DNA from: Palsa-504 sp963787645
Lineage (GTDB): Bacteria > Actinomycetota > Actinomycetes > Streptosporangiales > Streptosporangiaceae
Direction: 5' to 3'
DNA length: 64,000 bases
NCBI GenBank assembly: GCA_963787645.1
Contig: CAWBDS010000014.1
Span: forward strand, 558,001 to 622,000
In this document: positions 51,909 to 61,073 of the stretch, piece by piece
Layout of the letters: every line of letters begins with the position of its first letter
Position numbering within the stretch: position 1 is the first letter of the stretch
The notes under the pieces: model-generated
The model's database searches: none
What the model saw: only the letters and a program-made list of their open reading frames with translations
What the model was told of the DNA's origin: nothing
Position numbers and translations under genes: made by a program

Positions 51909-54900
51909 ATGGCCAAACTCCATCGTCGAGGCCCGTCCGGCCGGGGGGTGGAAGTGGCGGCGGTGGGGCCGGAGTTGACGTTGCCGGAGCTTTTCGAGCA
52001 GCAGGTGGCGCGGGCTCCGGATGCGATCGCGGTGGTGTGCGAGGGCAGCGGACTTACCTATGCCGAGCTCGATGCGCGCGCCAACCGACTCGCGCGGTAC
52101 CTGGTTTCGCTAGGTGCCGGGCCCGAGCGGCTCGTGGCGGTGGCGATGGCGCGTTCCGCCGAGCTAGTGGTCGCGCTGTTGGCCGTGCTCAAGTCCGGCG
52201 CGGCCTACCTTCCGGTCGATCCGGAGTATCCGGCCGAGCGGATCGCCTACATGCTCGGCGACGCTCGGGCCATGCTGCTGGTCTGCGATCGGGCCATGGC
52301 CTCCAGGGTGCCGATCGCGGATATCCCGCAGGTGGTCGTGGACGCCGGGAACTGCGCGGCGGCGACGGCGGCGTTTCCCGCTGGGGGGCTGGCCGATCGA
52401 GAGCGCATCGCGCACCTGTTTCCTGAGCATCCGGCCTACGTGATCTACACCTCGGGGTCGACCGGGCGGCCCAAGGGGGTGGTCGTGCCGCATCGCAATG
52501 TGGTGCGCCTGATCGCGATGACCGGCGGCTGGTTCGATTTCGGGCCAGGCGACGTGTGGACGTTGTTCCATTCGTACGCGTTTGATTTCTCGGTGTGGGA
52601 GGTTTGGGGGGCGCTGGCGACCGGGGGTCGGCTGGTCGTGGTTCCGTATCTGGTCAGCCGCTCAGTTACCGAGTTCAGGAAGCTGCTGGCGGTCGAACGG
52701 GTGACCGTGCTCAACCAGACGCCCATGGCCTTCTACCAGCTCATGGACCTGTGGGCGGAGGGTTCTGAGCTTGCCCTGCGCTACGTGATCTTCGGTGGCG
52801 AGGCGCTGGATTGCGCCCGGGTGGCGCGCTGGCAGCGGGCGGTGCCCAGAGCCCCGGCCCTGGTGAACATGTACGGGATTACCGAGACAACGGTGCACGT
52901 GACCGGGCATGTCGTCGACGCCGCGGCGCAGAGCGCGGCGAGCGTGATCGGGACTCCCATCCCGGACCTTGAAGCGTTTGTGCTGGATGAGCGGCTGGGG
53001 CTGTTGCCGCCGGGGGTGGCGGGGGAGTTGTACATCGCGGGGGCGGGGTTGGCGCGGGGGTATCTGGGGCGGCCGGGGCTGACCGCGGAGCGGTTCGTGG
53101 CGTGCCGGTTCGGGCAGGCGGGGGAGCGGATGTACCGGACCGGGGATCTGGCCCGGTGGAATGCGGACGGTCAGCTGGAGTACCTGGGCCGGGCCGATGA
53201 TCAGGTGAAGATCCGCGGGTTCCGGATCGAGCTGGGTGAGGTCGAAGCGGTGCTGGCGGGCTTGCCGGGGGTGGCGCAGGCCGCGGTGATGGTGCGCGAG
53301 GACCAGCCCGGGGACAAGCGGCTAGCCGGGTACGTGGTCCCGGCGGCGGGTGTGACGCTGGACCCGGCGGGACTGCGGGCAGCGGCGGGAAGCGGCCTGC
53401 CCAGGTACATGGTCCCGGCCGCAATCGTGGTCCTGGAGGCCTTGCCGTTGACGCCGACCGGGAAGCTGGACCGGCGGGCACTGCCCGCCCCTGAGTACAC
53501 CACGGCCGGCGGCCGGGCCCCCGATACGGCCCGAGAGCAGGCCCTGTGCGAGGTGTTCGCGCAGGTCCTCGGGGTTGACCGGGTCGGGGTGGAGGACAGC
53601 TTCTTCGACCTGGGCGGCCATTCGCTGCTGGCCACGCGGCTCGTCTCGCGAGTGCGGGCGACGCTGGGGACCGAGCTGGCCATCCGGGAGGTGTTCGAGA
53701 ACCCGACGGTCGCGGCACTGGCTGCGGTCGCGGACGACGCCGGGATGGCCCGGGCGCCGCTGACCCGGGCGGCGCGGCCGGAGCGGCTGCCGCTGTCGTT
53801 CGCTCAGCAGCGGCTATGGTTCCTGGAGCAGCTCCACGGACCGGGCACGGCCTACAACTTGCCGTTCGCGTGGCGACTGCACGGCCGGCTGGATACCGCC
53901 GCGCTGGTCGCGGCGCTGGGCGACGTGGTGGCTCGGCACGAATCGCTCCGCACGGTGTTCCCGGTCCTCGGCGGGCAGCCCTACCAGCGGGTGATTCCGG
54001 CCGGTCAGGCCAGCGTCCAAGTCACCGTCACGAGCACCACGGCCCGTTCTGATGAATTGCCCGCTTTGATCGACGCGGCGGCTCGGCATGAGTTCGACCT
54101 GGCCGTGGAGCTGCCGGTGCGGGCCTGGCTGTTCGGGCTTTCCGAACAAGAGCACGTGCTGGTCCTGCTGTGCCACCACATCGCCAGTGACGGCTGGTCG
54201 ATGCAGGTCCTCATGGCCGACCTGGCTGCCGCCTATACGGCCCGGCTCGACGGGCAGGCACCGGCCTGGCCAGACCTGCCGGTGCAGTACGCGGATTACG
54301 CCCTCTGGCAACAAAAGCTCCTCGGCGACAGCGACACGGACAGCGTCGACGAGGCCGGCGGGGTGCTGACCGGGCAGGTGGAGTACTGGCGCCACGCGCT
54401 GGCTGGACTGCCCGATGAGCTGGCCTTGCCGTTTGACCGGCCCCGGCCCGCCCAGCCGACCCAGCGTGGCGCGATGGTCCGCTGGCAACTAGCCGACCCA
54501 CAGCTGCACGAGGCCATGGCCGGGCTGGCCCGCGACCAGCACGCCACCGTATTTATGGTCCTGCACGCGGGCTTGGCGGCGCTGCTGTCGCGGTTGGGTG
54601 CTGGGACCGACATCCCGATCGGCGCGGCCGTGGCCGGGCGGACCGACGAGGCCGTCCACGACCTGGTCGGCTTCTTCGTGAACACGCTGGTGTTGCGGGC
54701 CGACCTGTCCGGGAATCCCGGCTTCGGCGAGCTGGTGGACCGGGTCCGGGAAATCGTCCTGGCCGCTCAGGGGCGGCAGGATGTCCCGTTCGAACGGCTG
54801 GTCGAGGTGCTCAACCCGGTCCGCTCCCCGGCGCGGCACCCGCTGTTCCAGGTCATGCTCGCTGACCAGGAAGTCGGCGCCGTCAACTGGCACCTCCCCG

Positions 54901-57900
54901 GCCTCCAGGTCCGCGACGAGCCAGTTCCCGACCTGGCCGCCAAGTTTGACCTCACCCTGGCCTTCCAGCAAACCCACGACGACCACGGCGCGTCGGCCGG
55001 GATCACCGCCTCGCTGGAATACCCTCAGGACCTGTTCAACCACGTCACCATCGAGGCCCTGGCCGCCCGGCTCACCCGTCTGCTCCGCCAGGCTCTGGCC
55101 GCTCCGGACCAGCCCGTCGGCGGCTTGGACCTGCTCACCTCGGCTGAGCGGCGGGTCCTGGCGGAATGGAACGACACCGCCCGGGACGTCCCCGCGGCTA
55201 CCGTGCCGGGGCTGTTCCAGGCGCAGGTCAACCGAGCCCCGGACGCTCCCGCGGTCTTCTTCGAGGGCGCCCAGATCTCTTACGGGGAGCTGAACCGGCG
55301 GGCTAACCGGCTGGCTCGTCTGCTGATCAGCCGGGGGGCCGGTCCCGAGCGGTTCGTGGCCATCGCGATGCCCCGCTCGCCGGAGATGATCGTCGCCGTC
55401 CTGGCCGTGCTCAAGGCGGGGGCCGCTTATGTGCCGGTCGATCCGGTCTACCCGGCCGACCGGATCGCCTACATGCTCGGCGAGACCAGCCCGGTCGCCG
55501 TGCTGACCACGGCCGGGCTGGCCGCCAAGCTGCCCGCCGGATGGCCGCTGCTGGTGCTCGATGACCCGGCGACGACGAGGGATCTGGCCGGGCGGGACGA
55601 GGATGACATGCCGGGGGCGGCAGGCCCGCGCAACGCGGCGTACGTGATCTACACGTCCGGCTCGACCGGCCACCCCAAGGGCGTGGTGGTCGAGCACCAC
55701 AGCCTGACCGACCTGGCGTCCTGGGTCCGTTACCAGTTCTCCGCCGAGGAACTCTCACACGTCCTGGCGTCAACCTCACTGACCTTCGACTTCTCGGTAT
55801 TCGAGATCCTGGCGCCGCTGGCGTCGGGCGGCGCCGTAGAACCCGTACGTAACGTACTCTCGCTCGCTGACGAGCTCGGCGATCCGGTATCCGAGCGGCT
55901 GGTAACCGGCGTGCCTTCGGCGATCTCACAGGTCGTGACCTCGTCACAGGTAAAGGTCAGGGCGCGGACCGTGGTGGTGGGCGGGGAACTATTCACGCCG
56001 CGCGCCCTGCAGGACGTCCGGGCCACGTGGCCGGGAGCGCGGATCGTCAACCTCTACGGGCCGACCGAGACGACCGTCTACGTCACGTGGTGGAGTTCTG
56101 ATAACGAGACCGACCAGGTTCCGGCGATTGGCAGGCCAACCGGGAACACGCAGGCGTTTGTGCTGGATGAGCGGCTGGGGCTGGTGCCGCCGGGGGTGGC
56201 GGGGGAGTTGTACATCGCGGGGGCGGGGTTGGCGCGGGGGTATCTGGGGCGGCCGGGGCTGACCGCGGAGCGGTTCGTGGCGTGCCGGTTCGGGCCGGCG
56301 GGGGAGCGGATGTACCGGACCGGGGATCTGGTCCGGTGGAATGCGGACGGTCAGCTGGAGTACCTGGGCCGGGCCGATGATCAGGTGAAGATCCGCGGGT
56401 TCCGGATCGAGCTGGGTGAGGTCGAAGCGGTGCTGGCGGGCTTGCCGGGGGTGGCGCAGGCCGCGGTGATGGTGCGCGAGGACCAGCCCGGGGACAAGCG
56501 GCTAGCCGGGTACGTGGTCCCGGCGGCGGGTGTGACGCTGGACCCGGCGGGACTGCGGGCAGCGGCGGGAAGCGGCCTGCCCAGGTACATGGTCCCGGCC
56601 GCAATCGTGGTCCTGGAGGCCTTGCCGTTGACGCCGACCGGGAAGCTGGACCGGCGGGCACTGCCGGTTCCTGAGTACGCGGCCGCGACTGCCGGCCGGG
56701 CCCCGGCTACGGCCCGGGAGCAGGTGCTGTGCGAGGTGTTCGCGCAGGTGCTGGGCTTGGAGCAGGTCGGAGTGGAGGACAGCTTCTTCGACCTGGGCGG
56801 GCATTCGCTGCTAGCCACGCGGCTGGTGTCCCGCGTCCGGGCGGTGCTCGGGGTAGAGCTGGCCATCCGGGAGGTATTCGAGAACCCGGCGGTGGCGTCG
56901 CTGGCCGAGGTGCTGGAGGGGGCGCAGGCGGCCCGGCCGCCGCTGACCCGGGCGGCGCGGCCGGAGCGGCTGCCGCTGTCGTTCGCTCAGCAGCGGTTGT
57001 GGTTCCTGGAGCAGCTCCACGGGCCGGGCACGGCCTATAACTTGCCGTTCGCGTGGCGACTGCACGGCCGGCTGGATGCCGGCGCCATGGTCGCGGCGCT
57101 GGGTGACGTGGTGCGCCGGCACGAGTCGCTGCGCACGATGTTCGCGGTCGCGGACGGGCAGCCGTATCAGCTGGTGATCCCGGCCGGGCAGGTCACCGTC
57201 CCGGTCACGAGCACCACGGCCCGTTCTGATGAATTGCCCGCTTTGATCGACGCGGCGGCTCGGCATGAGTTCGACCTGGCTGTGGAGCTGCCGGTGCGGG
57301 CCTGGCTGTTCGGGCTTTCCGAACAGGAACATGTGCTGGTCCTGCTGTGCCACCACATCGCCAGTGACGGCTGGTCGTCGCAGGTGCTGATGGCGGACCT
57401 GGCGGCGGCATACGCGGCGCGCCGGGACGGGCGGGCCCCGGACTGGCCGGACCTGCCCGTGCAGTATGCCGACTACGCGCTCTGGCAGCGTGACCTGCTC
57501 GGCAGCGCCGGCGATGCTGGCCAGGACGCGCCGGCCGGCGGGGTGCTGGCCGGGCAGGTGGAGTACTGGCGTCACGCGCTGGCTGGACTGCCCGATGAGC
57601 TGGCCTTGCCATTCGACCGGCCGCGATCGGCTGAGCCGGCCCAGCGTGGCGCGGTGGTCCGGTGGCGGCTGGCGGACGCGGGCCTGCACGCGAGGGTAGC
57701 TGACCTGGCGCGTGAGCATCAGGCGACGGTGTTTATGGTGCTGCACGCGGGCCTGGCGGCGCTATTGTCGCGGATGGGTGCCGGGACCGATATCCCGATC
57801 GGCGCTCCGGTGGCCGGGCGGACCGACGAGGCCGTCCACGACCTGGTGGGATTTTTCGTAAACAACCTGGTCCTGCGAGCCGACCTGTCGGGCGACCCTA

Positions 57901-60101
57901 GTTTCGCCGAGCTGGTGGACCGGATCCGGGAGACGGTACTGGCGGCTCAGGGCCGGCAGGATATCCCGTTCGAACGGCTGGTCGAGGTGCTGAACCCGGA
58001 TCGTTCCCCGGCCCGGCACCCGCTGTTCCAGGTCATGATCGCTGACCAGGAAGTCGGCGCCGTCAACTGGCAGCTGCCCGGGCTGCGGGTCCAGGCCGAG
58101 CCGGTCCCCGACGTGGCCGCTAAGTTCGACCTGACCCTGGCCTTCCAGCAGACCCACGACGACGACGGCGCCCCGGCCGGGATCGACGCCTTCTTCGAGT
58201 ACGCCGAGGACCTGTTCGACCAGGCCTCCGTGCAGGCGCTGGCGGCCCGGCTTAGCCTGCTGCTGCGCCAGGTCGCGGTCGGCCCGGCCCGGCCCGTCAG
58301 CGAGCTCGATCTGCTCACTCCCGCCGAGCGGCGGGTCCTGGCGGAATGGAACGACACCGCCCGGGACGTCCCCGCGGCTACCGTGCCGGGGCTGTTCCAG
58401 GCGCAGGTCAGCCGAGCCCCGGACGCTCCCGCGGTCTTCTTCGAGGGCGCCCAGATCTCTTACGGGGAGCTGAACCGGCGGGCTAACCGGCTGGCTCGTC
58501 TGCTGATCAGCCGGGGGGCCGGTCCCGAGCGGTTCGTGGCCATCGCGATGCCCCGCTCGCCGGAGATGATCGTCGCCGTCTTGGCCGTGCTCAAGGCGGG
58601 GGCCGCTTATGTGCCGGTCGATCCGGTCTACCCGGCCGACCGGATCGCCTACATGCTCGGCGAGACCAGCCCGGTCGCCGTGCTGACCACGGCCGGGCTG
58701 GCCGCCAAGCTGCCCGCCGGATGGCCGCTGCTGGCCGTCGATGACCCGGCGACGACGAGGGATCTGGCCGGGCTGAACGGAGATGACGTGCCGGCGGCCG
58801 CGGGCCCGCGCAATGCGGCGTACGTGATCTACACGTCCGGCTCGACCGGCCGCCCCAAGGGCGTGGTGGTCGAGCACCACAGCCTGACCGACCTGGCGTC
58901 CTGGGTCCGTTACCAGTTCTCCGCCGAGGAACTCTCACACGTCCTGGCCTCCACGTCACTGACCTTCGACGTGTCAGTATTCGAGATCATCGGGACGCTG
59001 ACCGCTGGGGGCAGCATCGAGATCGTGTCGAACCTGCTGGCGCTGACCTCTGGACCATGGCACGGGAGCATGATCAGTGCGGTTCCGACCGCGCTGGCGC
59101 ATGTCCTGGCCTCACCGGGAACAGCCGCCCGGGCCGAGGTCGTGGCCCTGTGCGGGGAGGCAGTGACCGGGCAGGTCGTGTCGGCCATCAAGGCGACGGT
59201 GCCGGGAGCGCGGATCGTGAATCTCTACGGCCCGACCGAGGCAACCGTGTACGTGACGACGTACGACATTGACCATGCTGGCGAAGCGGCGGGTTCACCG
59301 CCGATCGGGTGGCTGATCTGGAACCGGCGGGCGTTCGTGCTGGACGACACGCTGCGGCTGGTTCCCCCCGGGGTCGCCGGGGAGCTCTACCTGGCGGGCG
59401 GACTGGCCCGGGGATACCTGGAGCGGCCGGACCTGACCTCGGACCGCTTCGTGGCGTGCCCGTTCGGGATCGCCGGGGAGCGGATGTACCGGACCGGGGA
59501 CCTGGCCCGGTGGAACGCGGCTGGCGAGCTTGAGTACCTGGGCCGGGTCGACGATCAGGTGAAGATCCGCGGGTTCCGGATCGAACTGGGCGAGATCGAG
59601 GCCGTGCTGGCCGCCCAGCCGGGGGTGGCGGAGGTCCGGGTCGTACTGCGCGAGGACCGGCCGGGTGACAAGCGGCTAGTCGGGTATGTGGTGCCGGCGG
59701 CCGACATGAGCCTGGACCCAGCCGTCCTGCGAGACGCCGCGGCCCGGACCATGCCCGGCTACATGGTCCCCGCCGCGATCGTGGTGCTGGACAAGCTGCC
59801 ACTGAACTCGAGCAGCAAACTGGACCGCCGCGCCCTGCCTACTCCCGACTATGCGGCCGGCGCCGGAGCCTTCCGGGCACCGAGCACCACCAGGGAGCGT
59901 GCGCTGTGCGAGTTGTTCGCCCAGGTCCTTGGCATCGACCAGGTCGGCGTCGAAGACAGCTTCTTCGACCTGGGTGGCCACTCCCTGCTCGCGGCCGTGG
60001 TGGTGGCCAGGCTCATGGAGCAGATGGGCATCAAGATCAGCCTGAAGGGCTTTATGGGTAACCCCACGGTGCGGGCCGTCGACAGATATCTCGATCAATA
60101 G
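51909..60101 (+). CDS. Non-ribosomal peptide synthetase NRPS2, A-T-C-A-T-C-A-T
   Basis: 2730 residues from ATG at 51909. Domains: A1 about 20-490 (core Tyr 180), T1 (Ser572), C (HHIASDG at 756), A2 (core Tyr 1248), T2 (Ser1633), C (HHIASDG at 1815), A3 (core Tyr 2308), T3 (Ser2692). No thioesterase follows. Specificity codes read by eye: A1 DFWNIGMVHK, the classic threonine code; A2 DFFTVGLVYK; A3 DVFSACLVYK (both unassigned). A3 has SSSKLDRRAL, keeping the catalytic Lys. A module period of exactly 3180 bp shows that modules 2 and 3 arose by duplication, with near-identical stretches inside A domains. The C-terminal T domain must pass its chain to a trans enzyme for release. Confidence 0.94.
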   Translation: MAKLHRRGPSGRGVEVAAVGPELTLPELFEQQVARAPDAIAVVCEGSGLTYAELDARANRLARYLVSLGAGPERLVAVAMARSAELVVALLAVLKSGAAYLPVDPEYPAERIAYMLGDARAMLLVCDRAMASRVPIADIPQVVVDAGNCAAATAAFPAGGLADRERIAHLFPEHPAYVIYTSGSTGRPKGVVVPHRNVVRLIAMTGGWFDFGPGDVWTLFHSYAFDFSVWEVWGALATGGRLVVVPYLVSRSVTEFRKLLAVERVTVLNQTPMAFYQLMDLWAEGSELALRYVIFGGEALDCARVARWQRAVPRAPALVNMYGITETTVHVTGHVVDAAAQSAASVIGTPIPDLEAFVLDERLGLLPPGVAGELYIAGAGLARGYLGRPGLTAERFVACRFGQAGERMYRTGDLARWNADGQLEYLGRADDQVKIRGFRIELGEVEAVLAGLPGVAQAAVMVREDQPGDKRLAGYVVPAAGVTLDPAGLRAAAGSGLPRYMVPAAIVVLEALPLTPTGKLDRRALPAPEYTTAGGRAPDTAREQALCEVFAQVLGVDRVGVEDSFFDLGGHSLLATRLVSRVRATLGTELAIREVFENPTVAALAAVADDAGMARAPLTRAARPERLPLSFAQQRLWFLEQLHGPGTAYNLPFAWRLHGRLDTAALVAALGDVVARHESLRTVFPVLGGQPYQRVIPAGQASVQVTVTSTTARSDELPALIDAAARHEFDLAVELPVRAWLFGLSEQEHVLVLLCHHIASDGWSMQVLMADLAAAYTARLDGQAPAWPDLPVQYADYALWQQKLLGDSDTDSVDEAGGVLTGQVEYWRHALAGLPDELALPFDRPRPAQPTQRGAMVRWQLADPQLHEAMAGLARDQHATVFMVLHAGLAALLSRLGAGTDIPIGAAVAGRTDEAVHDLVGFFVNTLVLRADLSGNPGFGELVDRVREIVLAAQGRQDVPFERLVEVLNPVRSPARHPLFQVMLADQEVGAVNWHLPGLQVRDEPVPDLAAKFDLTLAFQQTHDDHGASAGITASLEYPQDLFNHVTIEALAARLTRLLRQALAAPDQPVGGLDLLTSAERRVLAEWNDTARDVPAATVPGLFQAQVNRAPDAPAVFFEGAQISYGELNRRANRLARLLISRGAGPERFVAIAMPRSPEMIVAVLAVLKAGAAYVPVDPVYPADRIAYMLGETSPVAVLTTAGLAAKLPAGWPLLVLDDPATTRDLAGRDEDDMPGAAGPRNAAYVIYTSGSTGHPKGVVVEHHSLTDLASWVRYQFSAEELSHVLASTSLTFDFSVFEILAPLASGGAVEPVRNVLSLADELGDPVSERLVTGVPSAISQVVTSSQVKVRARTVVVGGELFTPRALQDVRATWPGARIVNLYGPTETTVYVTWWSSDNETDQVPAIGRPTGNTQAFVLDERLGLVPPGVAGELYIAGAGLARGYLGRPGLTAERFVACRFGPAGERMYRTGDLVRWNADGQLEYLGRADDQVKIRGFRIELGEVEAVLAGLPGVAQAAVMVREDQPGDKRLAGYVVPAAGVTLDPAGLRAAAGSGLPRYMVPAAIVVLEALPLTPTGKLDRRALPVPEYAAATAGRAPATAREQVLCEVFAQVLGLEQVGVEDSFFDLGGHSLLATRLVSRVRAVLGVELAIREVFENPAVASLAEVLEGAQAARPPLTRAARPERLPLSFAQQRLWFLEQLHGPGTAYNLPFAWRLHGRLDAGAMVAALGDVVRRHESLRTMFAVADGQPYQLVIPAGQVTVPVTSTTARSDELPALIDAAARHEFDLAVELPVRAWLFGLSEQEHVLVLLCHHIASDGWSSQVLMADLAAAYAARRDGRAPDWPDLPVQYADYALWQRDLLGSAGDAGQDAPAGGVLAGQVEYWRHALAGLPDELALPFDRPRSAEPAQRGAVVRWRLADAGLHARVADLAREHQATVFMVLHAGLAALLSRMGAGTDIPIGAPVAGRTDEAVHDLVGFFVNNLVLRADLSGDPSFAELVDRIRETVLAAQGRQDIPFERLVEVLNPDRSPARHPLFQVMIADQEVGAVNWQLPGLRVQAEPVPDVAAKFDLTLAFQQTHDDDGAPAGIDAFFEYAEDLFDQASVQALAARLSLLLRQVAVGPARPVSELDLLTPAERRVLAEWNDTARDVPAATVPGLFQAQVSRAPDAPAVFFEGAQISYGELNRRANRLARLLISRGAGPERFVAIAMPRSPEMIVAVLAVLKAGAAYVPVDPVYPADRIAYMLGETSPVAVLTTAGLAAKLPAGWPLLAVDDPATTRDLAGLNGDDVPAAAGPRNAAYVIYTSGSTGRPKGVVVEHHSLTDLASWVRYQFSAEELSHVLASTSLTFDVSVFEIIGTLTAGGSIEIVSNLLALTSGPWHGSMISAVPTALAHVLASPGTAARAEVVALCGEAVTGQVVSAIKATVPGARIVNLYGPTEATVYVTTYDIDHAGEAAGSPPIGWLIWNRRAFVLDDTLRLVPPGVAGELYLAGGLARGYLERPDLTSDRFVACPFGIAGERMYRTGDLARWNAAGELEYLGRVDDQVKIRGFRIELGEIEAVLAAQPGVAEVRVVLREDRPGDKRLVGYVVPAADMSLDPAVLRDAAARTMPGYMVPAAIVVLDKLPLNSSSKLDRRALPTPDYAAGAGAFRAPSTTRERALCELFAQVLGIDQVGVEDSFFDLGGHSLLAAVVVARLMEQMGIKISLKGFMGNPTVRAVDRYLDQ

Positions 60102-60234
60102 CCCGCAGCGCGCGGCCCCTGCGTACAGCATCGTAAGAGAGGAAAAAGACCTCTCCGGCAAATACCGTGTTATTGAGTCGCTGACCCAATTTGCCCGGGT
60201 GAGTCCGGGTACTCCACGGGAAGTGAGAACCAGC

Positions 60235-60669
60235 ATGACGAGCACGACGTCCGCGTCAAGCACACCGAAGCTACCCGACGCGTTGATGGCGGAACTCGCC
60301 GCCGTGCCAGGCCGTTTGGTCTCGGCTTGGGCCGCGCATGACGCCGAGGCCTTCTCCCAGCTGTTCATTCAGGACGGCACGATGATCCTGCCCGGCGTCT
60401 ATAAGAAGGGGCGCGACGAGATCCGGCAGTTTATGGCGGCCGGATACGCGGGCCCTTACAAGGGGACCAGCGTCACCGGCACGCCGCTTGAGGTCAAGCC
60501 GCTCGGTTCCGACGCCTTCGCCCTGGTGACCGTTGGGGGCGTGCTCGAGCCCGGCGAGACAGAAGTATCGACCAAGCAGGCCATCCGCGCATCCTGGATC
60601 CTGGTCAAGGACGACGGTACGTGGCGGCTCGCGGTCTACCAGAATTGCCCGCGCGACCCGGCTAGCTGA
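60235..60669 (+). CDS. SgcJ/EcaC-like (SnoaL/DUF4440-fold) protein
   Basis: 144 residues from ATG at 60235 (GGGAAGTGAG upstream; GTG at 60199 is longer and less likely). The NTF2-like pattern is LVSAWAAHDAEAFSQLFIQD, GTMILPGVYKKGRDEIRQFM and ASWILVKDDGTWRLAVYQN. Related proteins named SgcJ/EcaC occur in enediyne and other clusters. The fold binds small hydrophobic or polar ligands and some members are cyclases or isomerases. Together with DUF1702 it is the second enediyne-type accessory here, though no enediyne PKS is in the window. Confidence 0.78.
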   Translation: MTSTTSASSTPKLPDALMAELAAVPGRLVSAWAAHDAEAFSQLFIQDGTMILPGVYKKGRDEIRQFMAAGYAGPYKGTSVTGTPLEVKPLGSDAFALVTVGGVLEPGETEVSTKQAIRASWILVKDDGTWRLAVYQNCPRDPAS

Positions 60670-60702
60670 TCACCAGGACTCCACTGCGCGAAGCAGATGC
60701 GT

Positions 60703-60730
60703 CCGCCAGGCCGGCTCGGCTGCCTGGCGG
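60703..60730. terminator. GC-rich hairpin just before the tRNA-like gene
   Basis: CCGCCAGGC pairs perfectly with GCCTGGCGG around a 10-base loop. There is no T run. It could end the SgcJ-like transcript or guide 5' processing of the tRNA-like gene, which begins three bases later. Confidence 0.45.
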
Positions 60731-60733
60731 CCA

Positions 60734-60825
60734 GGAGGGTTCGCCTAGCGGCCTATGGCGGCGGCCCTTTTTTGGGCCGCTTGGATGCGTAAATGTCCTC
60801 GTGGGTTCGAATCCCACGCCCTCCG
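60734..60825 (+). tRNA. tRNA-Ser-like gene with an abnormal anticodon arm
   Basis: The acceptor stem GGAGGGT (60734-60740) pairs fully with GCCCTCC (60818-60824), and the discriminator is G, as in serine tRNAs. The D arm has GCC/GGC with A and GG at the usual places. A long class II variable arm (60781-60800) and a perfect T arm (GTGGG-TTCGAAT-CCCAC) follow. The anticodon arm (60761-60780) is 20 bases instead of 17: a 7-bp stem GCGGCCC/GGGCCGC with six T in the loop (or 6 bp with an 8-base loop CTTTTTTG). No CCA is encoded. It may be a pseudogene or a specialised non-coding-role tRNA. Confidence 0.7.
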
Positions 60826-60855
60826 CTTTGTGATTCGCAAAGAAATCGCGATAAC

Positions 60856-60879
60856 CCCGGACCCACGATAGGGTCCGGG
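60856..60879. terminator. Hairpin after the tRNA-like gene
   Basis: CCCGGACCC pairs with GGGTCCGGG around ACGATA, 30 bases after the tRNA-like 3' end. The 9-bp stem and position suit a terminator for that transcript, although only CTATTA follows. Confidence 0.6.
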
Positions 60880-61073
60880 CTATTACGTATGCGGATTGTT
60901 CCGGTGCCGGAATCCAGGATCGGGCCATCTCGACGGGGCGGCCAGCCGTGTTCGCTGGTGGTACCAGCGTGAACGGGCCTGGTGACGGCGCCTTCCAGCA
61001 GCTCAGCGCGTTTCCGGCGCCCAGCGCGGAGCCTAGCGGTTCGGGTGCAGCTTTCCTGAAGGGAAGCGGTTGA
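60880..61073. other. Gap, nothing supported
   Basis: No gene, repeat or clear structure was recognised between the hairpin and the decayed HAD-type gene. Confidence 0.4.

Noticed and set aside
60761..60780. Reading the U-rich hairpin as an intrinsic terminator
   Set aside because: The T run is in the loop rather than after the stem, and the flanking bases complete a tRNA cloverleaf.
60662..60928. 88-codon minus-strand frame containing EGVGFEPTR
   Set aside because: It is the antisense of the tRNA-like gene. The GVGFEPTR string is a well-known artefact of translating tRNA T-arm regions.
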